DNA from: an uncultured Burkholderiales bacterium
Lineage (GTDB): Bacteria; Pseudomonadota; Gammaproteobacteria; Burkholderiales; Burkholderiaceae_C
Reading direction: 5' to 3'
NCBI GenBank assembly: GCA_903926695.1
Contig: CAIYKK010000376.1
Location: forward strand, 1-5,146
DNA: 5,146 bases
Program-made: the position numbers and the translations under genes
The notes under the pieces: model-generated
Database searches by the model: none
Seen by the model: only the letters and a program-made list of their open reading frames with translations
Told to the model about the DNA's origin: nothing
In this document: positions 1 to 5,146 of the stretch, one piece after another
Position numbering within the stretch: the first letter of the stretch is position 1
Layout of the letters: each line of letters begins with the position of its first letter

Positions 1-222
1 CTGGGCGCGCTGCCCGGCGTCAAGGCCTGGAAAAGCGACGCCAACATGATCCTGATCCGCGTGCCCGACGCCGCCCAAGCCTTTGAAGGTTTGAGAAACC
101 GCAAAGTGCTGGTGAAGAATGTTTCTAAAATGCACCCATTGCTGGCCAACTGCCTGCGCCTGACCGTCGGGACCGCCGATGAAAACACGCAGCTGCTGGT
201 TGCCCTTGAAAAATCCCTATGA
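1..222 (+). CDS. hisC: Histidinol-phosphate aminotransferase, C-terminal end (partial)
   Basis: This is the last 73 residues of an open frame that enters from the left edge and stops at TGA 220-222. HisC is the PLP-dependent aminotransferase that converts imidazole acetol phosphate and glutamate to histidinol phosphate in the cytoplasm. The visible part matches the C-terminal small domain: a segment reading [10 protein letters not shown], then [10 protein letters not shown], then NCLRLTVGT. The Arg of that last motif is the conserved residue that binds the substrate phosphate or carboxylate in this family. The PLP lysine lies outside the window. The stop overlaps the hisB start (ATGA at 219-222), which suggests translational coupling. 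The tail alone could belong to another class I/II aminotransferase, but its place directly before hisB makes HisC by far the best call. Confidence 0.9.
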   Translation: MGALPGVKAWKSDANMILIRVPDAAQAFEGLRNRKVLVKNVSKMHPLLANCLRLTVGTADENTQLLVALEKSL

Positions 223-851
223 CTACCTCTTTTTCTGACTCCTCCAAACTTCGGGAGTCCTCGCCCCGCATCGCCGAAGTCTCCCGCGTCACCGCCGAGA
301 CGCAAATCAGTGTGCGGGTCAATCTGGACGGCACCGGCCATGCCAACCTGTCCACCGGCATCGGCTTTTTTGACCACATGCTCGACCAGATTGCCCGCCA
401 CGGGCTGATTGATCTGGACATTCAGGCCGTGGGCGATCTGCACATCGACGGCCACCACACGGTCGAAGATGTCGGTATCACGCTGGGTCAAGCCGTGGCG
501 CAGGCCGTCGGTGACAAAAAAGGCCTGCGCCGCTACGGCCACGCCTACGTGCCGCTGGACGAAGCGCTGTCGCGGGTGGTGGTCGATTTTTCGGGCCGTC
601 CGGGGCTGGACATGCACGTTCCGTTCAAGAGCGGCATGATCGGCACTTTTGACACCCAGCTGGCTTATGAGTTTTTCCACGGCTTTGTGAACCATGCAGG
701 TGTCACGCTGCACATTGACAATCTCAAGGGCGACAACGCCCATCATCAGGCCGAAACCGTCTTCAAGGCCTTTGCCCGTGCGCTGCGTATGGCGCTGGAA
801 ATCGACCCGCGCTCTGCGGGCGTGATTCCTTCGACCAAAGGCTCGCTCTAA
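219..851 (+). CDS. hisB: Imidazoleglycerol-phosphate dehydratase (monofunctional HisB)
   Basis: HisB dehydrates imidazole glycerol phosphate to imidazole acetol phosphate, the step before HisC. The 210-residue product shows the family metal-binding motifs: FFDHMLDQ at 50-57, DGHHTVED at 77-84 and NAHHQAET at 173-180. Their His and Glu residues hold the Mn ions of the active site. The C-terminal IPSTKGSL is also typical. There is no N-terminal histidinol-phosphatase domain, so this is the single-function form, unlike the fused enterobacterial HisB. The core begins near residue 18 ([13 protein letters not shown]). The preceding Ser-rich stretch of about 17 residues is a modest extension. No other ATG or GTG lies in that stretch, and the ATGA overlap with hisC supports the start at 219. 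The Shine-Dalgarno sequence is weak, in keeping with coupling to hisC. Confidence 0.97.
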   Translation: MTTSFSDSSKLRESSPRIAEVSRVTAETQISVRVNLDGTGHANLSTGIGFFDHMLDQIARHGLIDLDIQAVGDLHIDGHHTVEDVGITLGQAVAQAVGDKKGLRRYGHAYVPLDEALSRVVVDFSGRPGLDMHVPFKSGMIGTFDTQLAYEFFHGFVNHAGVTLHIDNLKGDNAHHQAETVFKAFARALRMALEIDPRSAGVIPSTKGSL

Positions 852-852
852 C

Positions 853-1533
853 ATGGCTCACTTGAAAACCGTGGCGGTGGTCGATTACGGTTCGGGCAAC
901 CTGCGCTCGGTCTCGCAGGCGGTTCAGCATGTGGCGCAGGACAGCGGTTATGAAGTCGTCGTCACCTCGCGCCCGCAGGATGTGCTGGATGCCGAGCGTG
1001 TCGTGCTGCCCGGCCAGGGCGCCATGCACGACTGCATGCTGGCGCTGGAGCAATCCGGCCTGCTGGGCGCGGTGCTGCATGCCTCAGCCAACAAGCCGCT
1101 GTTTGGCGTGTGCGTGGGCATGCAAATGCTGCTCGACGAAAGCCACGAAGGGCTGGACGGCGCGCCCACACCCGGTTTGGGCCTGATTCACGGCGACGTG
1201 GTCAAGTTCGATCTGGCCGGACAAATCCAGCCCGACGGCAGTCGCTACAAGGTGCCGCAAATGGGCTGGAACCAGGTTTACCAATCGCGCTTTGACGGCG
1301 CCCCGGCCCATCCGGTGTGGGCCGGCGTGCCTGATGGCGCGTATTTTTATTTTGTTCACAGCTTTTACGCCCGTCCGTCGGATGCGCGTCACATTGCGGG
1401 CGAGGCCGACTACGGCGCACGCTTTGCAGCCGCGATTGCCCGTGATAATATTTTTGCCACCCAGTTCCACCCGGAAAAAAGCGCCGACCACGGTCTGGCC
1501 CTATACCGCAATTTCCTGAACTGGAAGCCCTGA
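853..1533 (+). CDS. hisH: Imidazole glycerol phosphate synthase, glutamine amidotransferase subunit
   Basis: HisH is the glutaminase half of IGP synthase. It hydrolyses glutamine and passes ammonia through HisF to PRFAR. The 226-residue protein is a full-length class I amidotransferase. It starts with [14 protein letters not shown] (7-20), has the oxyanion-strand motif PGQGAMHDC (53-61), and carries the nucleophile Cys87 in GVCVGMQ (85-91). The other two triad residues are His206 and Glu208 in QFHPEKS (204-210). The HisH-typical PQMGWN (135-140) and YFYFVHSFY (164-172) are present. One base separates it from the hisB stop. AAAGG at 837-841 is a possible ribosome site with rather long spacing. 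The partner hisF lies about 2.4 kb downstream, beyond hisA and the bchE-like gene. Confidence 0.97.
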   Translation: MAHLKTVAVVDYGSGNLRSVSQAVQHVAQDSGYEVVVTSRPQDVLDAERVVLPGQGAMHDCMLALEQSGLLGAVLHASANKPLFGVCVGMQMLLDESHEGLDGAPTPGLGLIHGDVVKFDLAGQIQPDGSRYKVPQMGWNQVYQSRFDGAPAHPVWAGVPDGAYFYFVHSFYARPSDARHIAGEADYGARFAAAIARDNIFATQFHPEKSADHGLALYRNFLNWKP

Positions 1534-1550
1534 GAAAATTCCCCCGCCGC

Positions 1551-1585
1551 CGATGACCCCGAAGCGTCGGGGCAATCGTTTTTTT
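1551..1585 (+). terminator. Terminator-like hairpin between hisH and hisA
   Basis: CCCCGA (1557-1562) and TCGGGG (1567-1572) form a perfect 6-bp stem with the loop AGCG. An outer CGAT (1551-1554) pairs with ATCG (1575-1578) across a 2x2 internal mismatch. Seven T bases follow at 1579-1585, and a second six-T run lies at 1600-1605. This is the form of a rho-independent terminator on the + strand. It starts 17 bases after the hisH stop and would separate hisH from hisA. With further his genes following, it may be leaky and act as an expression step-down or a 3'-end protecting structure. No convincing new promoter was seen between it and hisA. Confidence 0.6.
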
Positions 1586-1613
1586 AACCTCACTTTTCGT
1601 TTTTTAGCCCAAC

Positions 1614-2354
1614 ATGCTACTCATCCCCGCGATTGACCTGAAAGACGGTCACTGCGTCCGCCTGAAACAGGGCGACATGGATCAATCCACCATTTTCAGT
1701 GAAGACCCGGCGGCCATGGCGCGCAACTGGGTCAACAGGGGCGCACGCCGCCTGCATCTGGTCGATTTGAACGGCGCGTTTGCGGGCAAGCCCAAAAACG
1801 AAGCGGCGATTAAGCGCATCCTGGCCGAAGTGGGCAACGAAATCGAGGTCCAGCTGGGCGGCGGCATCCGTGATCTGGACACCATCGAGCGCTACCTCGA
1901 CGCGGGTCTGCGCTACGTCATCATCGGCACCGCTGCGGTGAAAAACCCCGGCTTCCTGCAGGACGCTTGCACCGCGTTTGGCGGCCACATCATCGTCGGC
2001 CTCGATGCCAAAGACGGTAAAGTCGCCACCGACGGCTGGAGCAAGCTGACCGGCCACGAAGTGGTCGATCTGGGCAAGAAGTTCCAGGACTACGGCGTCG
2101 AATCCATCATCTACACCGACATCGGCCGCGACGGCATGCTCAGCGGCATCAATATCGACGCCACCGTCAAGCTGGCGCAGGCGCTGACGATTCCTGTCAT
2201 TGCCTCGGGCGGCCTGTCCAACATGGCCGACATCGACGCGCTGTGCGAAGTCGAAAACGAAGGCGTGCAGGGCGTGATCTGCGGGCGCTCCATCTACAGC
2301 GGCGACCTGGACTTTGAAGCGGCCCAGGAGCGCGCTGACGCGCTCAACGGCTAA
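1614..2354 (+). CDS. hisA: ProFAR isomerase (HisA)
   Basis: HisA is a cytoplasmic beta/alpha-barrel isomerase. It converts the aminoaldose ProFAR to the aminoketose PRFAR, the substrate of HisF-HisH. The 246-residue length is normal. The catalytic Asp8 lies in IPAIDLKDG (4-12), with the second acid Asp131 in GLDAKDG (129-135). Phosphate-binding loops are QLGGGIRD (80-87), ASGGLSN (197-203) and GRSIYSG (224-230). [11 protein letters not shown] (168-178) is a further family signature. The ATG follows an 80-base gap with a terminator-like hairpin, and no Shine-Dalgarno sequence precedes it. The leader is T-rich instead, so initiation may rely on an unstructured U-rich leader (inference). The protein start [10 protein letters not shown] matches the family start, so the start codon is secure. 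The next gene begins 7 bases after the stop. Confidence 0.97.
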   Translation: MLLIPAIDLKDGHCVRLKQGDMDQSTIFSEDPAAMARNWVNRGARRLHLVDLNGAFAGKPKNEAAIKRILAEVGNEIEVQLGGGIRDLDTIERYLDAGLRYVIIGTAAVKNPGFLQDACTAFGGHIIVGLDAKDGKVATDGWSKLTGHEVVDLGKKFQDYGVESIIYTDIGRDGMLSGINIDATVKLAQALTIPVIASGGLSNMADIDALCEVENEGVQGVICGRSIYSGDLDFEAAQERADALNG

Positions 2355-2357
2355 GGG
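2353..2357 (+). promoter_or_regulatory. Ribosome binding site deciding the GTG start of the bchE-type gene
   Basis: AAGGG overlaps the hisA stop codon and lies 4 bases before GTG 2362. The spacing is a little short but usable. It favours GTG 2362 over the in-frame TTG at 2314, which sits inside hisA and would add 16 residues without family character. The arrangement suggests coupling of this gene to hisA translation. Confidence 0.5.
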
Positions 2358-2361
2358 CCAA

Positions 2362-3903
2362 GTGACCAGCCCTCAAATTCTGCTGATCAATCCGCCTCAT
2401 ACGGCCATTGGAAGTCGCGTACCGCAAGAGCAGTTGCCCCCCTTGGGGCTTCTGAGCGTAGGCGGCCCTTTGATTGATGCGGGGTTTTCGGTTGAGTTGC
2501 TGGATGCTGAATTTGGTCCGCTGCCGCTGGCAGAAATCGTGCAGTTTGCCTTCAAGGCAGCGCCGCATATCGTGCTGATTGGGCATTCAGGCTCATCGTC
2601 GGCCCACACCACGGTCGTTGAATTGACGGCTTTGATCAAAGAGGCGTTGCCCGGCGTCACGATCATTTATGGGGGCGTTCATCCCACCTATCACTGGCAG
2701 GATGTGCTGCAGGAGTCGCCGCAAATTGACTACATTGTTCGCGGCGAGGGCGAACGCACGGCTCTGAAACTGATTCAAACGCTACACCAAGGCGGTAATC
2801 TGCAAGGTGTGGATGGCATTGCTTTTCGGGTCAATGGCAAGCCATTTGCAACACAAAATGCCGTGGTGATTGAATGCCTGGACGATTATCGGGTCGGCTG
2901 GGAGTTGATTGATCACGCACGCTATTCCTATTGGGGTGGCATGCGGGCTGTTGTGGTTCAGTTTTCGCGGGGTTGCCCCCACCTGTGCAGCTACTGCGGA
3001 CAGCGTGGTTTCTGGACGCGTTGGCGACACCGTGATCCGGTCAAGTTTGCTAAAGAGCTGGCGCGACTGCACCGCGAACAGGGCGTTGAGTTAATCAATT
3101 TCGCGGACGAACTGCCCACAGGCTCGCGTAAAGCCTGGAAAGCTTTTCTCGAAGCCCTGATTGCCGAAAACGTCAACCTCACCCTGGTAGGCTCCACCCG
3201 CACAGGGGACATCGTGCGTGATGCGGATATTTTGCATTTGTACCGGCAGGCTGGCGTCATCCGGTTCTTGCTGGGCATTGAAAGCTATAAAGAATCCACG
3301 CTGCAAAAAATCAAAAAGGGCACCCTTGCAGGCGAGGATCAACAGGCCATTGAGTTGCTTCGACAGCACGGCATCATCAGCATGGTGACCTGCGTGGTGG
3401 GGTTTGAAGAGGAAACGGATGCCGATTACTGGCGTTCTTTAAAACACCTTCTGCGCTACGATCCAGATCAAATTCAGATGCTCTATGTCACCCCGCACCG
3501 CTGGACGCCTTATTACGCCACGGTATCGCATCGCCAGGTGATTGAGCCCGACACGCGTCTATGGGACTACAAGCACCAGGTTCTGGCGACCCGGCAGGTG
3601 CCAGCCTGGCGTGTATTTTTGTGGGTCAAGGTGATTGAAGTTGCCCTGCAGCTACCTCCTAAAGCACTGTGGCGCACTTATTTTGCTGGCGGTAAAGATT
3701 ACAGCCATGCCATGCGCTGGTATGTGCGAATGGGCCGGCGGGTATGGTTTCGTGAGCTGGCTGAATTTATTTTTGCGCGCAAGCAAATGAAAAATGGCCC
3801 GAGTCTGGAAGAATTTTCCGGTGCTCCAAACCTGGGTTCAGAAGAGTCTATGGCGCGGCATAAGCGCCTGGACGTGTCTGTCAAAATAATACAAGTTAAC
3901 TAA
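2362..3903 (+). CDS. bchE: Mg-protoporphyrin IX monomethyl ester anaerobic oxidative cyclase (BchE-type B12 radical SAM protein)
   Basis: BchE closes the isocyclic E ring of bacteriochlorophyll without O2, using water as oxygen donor, a 4Fe-4S cluster, SAM and cobalamin. From GTG 2362 the product has 513 residues, close to the family's usual length. The N-terminal part (about 5-140) is a B12-binding domain: [14 protein letters not shown] (6-19), [16 protein letters not shown] (26-41), [11 protein letters not shown] (73-83), [10 protein letters not shown] (103-112) and VRGEGE (126-131). No DxHxxG cobalamin-ligand motif is present. The radical SAM domain follows, with cluster cysteines 205, 209 and 212 in [21 protein letters not shown] at 246-250 and LGIES at 304-308. 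The BchE-like C-terminal part has [11 protein letters not shown] (375-385) and [12 protein letters not shown] (400-411). RYSYWGG (188-194) is also BchE-like. It sits between hisA and hisF, an unexpected place, and has lower GC than the his genes. It could be a BchE-like paralogue with another substrate; the radical SAM/B12 class itself is near certain. Confidence 0.83.
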   Translation: MTSPQILLINPPHTAIGSRVPQEQLPPLGLLSVGGPLIDAGFSVELLDAEFGPLPLAEIVQFAFKAAPHIVLIGHSGSSSAHTTVVELTALIKEALPGVTIIYGGVHPTYHWQDVLQESPQIDYIVRGEGERTALKLIQTLHQGGNLQGVDGIAFRVNGKPFATQNAVVIECLDDYRVGWELIDHARYSYWGGMRAVVVQFSRGCPHLCSYCGQRGFWTRWRHRDPVKFAKELARLHREQGVELINFADELPTGSRKAWKAFLEALIAENVNLTLVGSTRTGDIVRDADILHLYRQAGVIRFLLGIESYKESTLQKIKKGTLAGEDQQAIELLRQHGIISMVTCVVGFEEETDADYWRSLKHLLRYDPDQIQMLYVTPHRWTPYYATVSHRQVIEPDTRLWDYKHQVLATRQVPAWRVFLWVKVIEVALQLPPKALWRTYFAGGKDYSHAMRWYVRMGRRVWFRELAEFIFARKQMKNGPSLEEFSGAPNLGSEESMARHKRLDVSVKIIQVN

Positions 3904-3916
3904 AAGTTATAGAAAT

Positions 3917-4696
<780 letters not shown>

Positions 4697-4717
4697 AGCG
4701 CTTGGTTTCGACTGGCT

Positions 4718-4752
4718 TGATTTTTGCGCCTGCTGAACGGGTGCAAAAATCA
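4718..4752 (+). repeat. Long perfect inverted repeat (15-pair RNA hairpin) between hisF and hisI
   Basis: TGATTTTTGC (4718-4727) is exactly complementary to GCAAAAATCA (4743-4752). In RNA the stem continues inward to 4732/4738, giving 15 pairs including two G-U wobbles and a 5-base loop CTGAA (4733-4737). It starts 21 bases after the hisF stop. No T-run follows the stem, so it is not a classic terminator. It could be a dispersed intergenic repeat, a processing or mRNA-stability element, or part of a regulatory leader for hisI. Those roles are inference; the symmetry is seen directly. Confidence 0.7.
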
Positions 4753-4768
4753 TCAATTTCATGTTCAT

Positions 4769-4787
4769 AGGGCTGCGCTGCAGCCCT
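4769..4787 (+). other. Second hairpin upstream of hisI
   Basis: AGGGCTGC (4769-4776) and GCAGCCCT (4780-4787) form a perfect 8-bp, GC-rich stem with the 3-base loop GCT. It lies 16 bases after the 15-pair hairpin and ends 21 bases before the hisI ATG. No T-run follows, so termination is unlikely. It leaves the weak ribosome site near 4796-4800 unpaired. Confidence 0.5.
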
Positions 4788-4808
4788 TCACCATTGCGGA
4801 CAATCCTT

Positions 4809-5146
4809 ATGAATTGGTTAGACACAGTCCGTTGGGACGACAAAGGGCTGGTGCCCGTGATTGCGCAGGAAGCGGCCACCGGCGATGTGCTGATGTTTGC
4901 CTGGATGAACCGCGAGGCGCTGCAAAAAACCGCCGAGCTGGGCCAGGCGGTGTATTTCAGCCGCTCGCGCTCGCGGCTGTGGCACAAGGGCGAGGAGTCC
5001 GGCCACTTCCAGACGGTGCATGAAATCCGCCTCGACTGCGACAACGACGTGGTGCTGCTCAAGATCACGCAGCAGGGTCACGAGCCGGGCATTGCCTGCC
5101 ACACGGGCCGCCACAGCTGCTTTTTCAGCATTTACAAGGGCGGCCA
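4809..5146 (+). CDS. hisI: Phosphoribosyl-AMP cyclohydrolase (partial, 3' end cut by the window)
   Basis: HisI opens the purine ring of phosphoribosyl-AMP to give ProFAR, the substrate of HisA. The frame is open from ATG 4809 to the window edge (112 residues plus two bases), most of a stand-alone cyclohydrolase of about 130 residues. Family features are [12 protein letters not shown] (27-38), [18 protein letters not shown] (49-66), the metal-binding acids Asp76, Asp78 and Asp80 in LDCDND, and zinc cysteines Cys77, Cys97 and Cys104 ([11 protein letters not shown], 96-106). An in-frame ATG at 4761 would add 16 residues, but that stretch lacks family character and is occupied by a hairpin. The start MNWLD at 4809 is typical, and GCGGA at 4796-4800 is a weak ribosome site. 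Whether a hisE domain is fused or separate lies outside the window. Confidence 0.95.
   Translation, partial: MNWLDTVRWDDKGLVPVIAQEAATGDVLMFAWMNREALQKTAELGQAVYFSRSRSRLWHKGEESGHFQTVHEIRLDCDNDVVLLKITQQGHEPGIACHTGRHSCFFSIYKGG

Noticed and set aside
1084..1491. Minus-strand open frame opposite hisH
   Set aside because: It is a codon-bias shadow of hisH with no family character of its own and no ribosome site noticed.
1617..2057. Minus-strand open frame opposite hisA
   Set aside because: It is antisense to a conserved enzyme gene, and its composition reflects the GC-rich wobble positions of hisA.
2314..2361. TTG start that would extend the radical SAM protein by 16 residues into hisA
   Set aside because: The extension is read from hisA coding sequence in another frame. 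GTG 2362 has a ribosome site and places the B12 domain at the usual N-terminus.
3773..3782. Palindrome TTGCGCGCAA within the bchE-type gene
   Set aside because: It is a single 10-base palindrome within coding sequence, with no T-run or partner site, and is easily due to chance.
3908..3913. TATAGA as a -10 promoter box for hisF
   Set aside because: A transcript from it would start at or after the hisF ATG, and no -35 box is present at proper spacing.
4761..4808. In-frame upstream ATG for hisI
   Set aside because: It has no ribosome site, the extra residues overlap a hairpin, and the family start MNWLD lies at 4809.

Overview
The window is a histidine-biosynthesis operon read entirely on the + strand, with one unrelated gene inside it. 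The order is hisC (3' end only), hisB, hisH, hisA, a bchE-type cobalamin-binding radical SAM gene, hisF and hisI (5' part only). A single-function HisB (no fused phosphatase domain), a HisI that begins as a stand-alone protein, GC-rich codon use (about 63% in sampled his lines) and the protein sequences themselves suggest a betaproteobacterium. The order Burkholderiales is likely, in the Comamonadaceae or Rubrivivax/Rhodoferax neighbourhood. This placement is inferred from memory of the families, not from a search.

Layout: hisC ends in a 4-base ATGA overlap with hisB. HisB and hisH are separated by one base. An 80-base gap after hisH holds a terminator-like hairpin with a T7 run. HisA follows and ends 7 bases before the GTG start of the radical SAM gene. 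That gene ends 13 AT-rich bases before hisF. A 112-base gap between hisF and hisI carries two hairpins, one of them a 15-pair stem. HisI runs off the end of the window.

The his genes cover the later and central steps of the pathway. HisI (cyclohydrolase) and HisA (isomerase) prepare PRFAR. HisH supplies ammonia to HisF, which makes imidazole glycerol phosphate (IGP) and AICAR. HisB dehydrates IGP and HisC transaminates the product.

The gene between hisA and hisF looks like BchE, the oxygen-independent Mg-protoporphyrin IX monomethyl ester cyclase of bacteriochlorophyll synthesis. It has no metabolic link to histidine that I can name. Its sampled GC is about 54%, lower than its neighbours, which suggests insertion into an existing operon. 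This is the most notable point of the window. No complete RNA gene, insertion sequence, CRISPR array or attachment site was seen.
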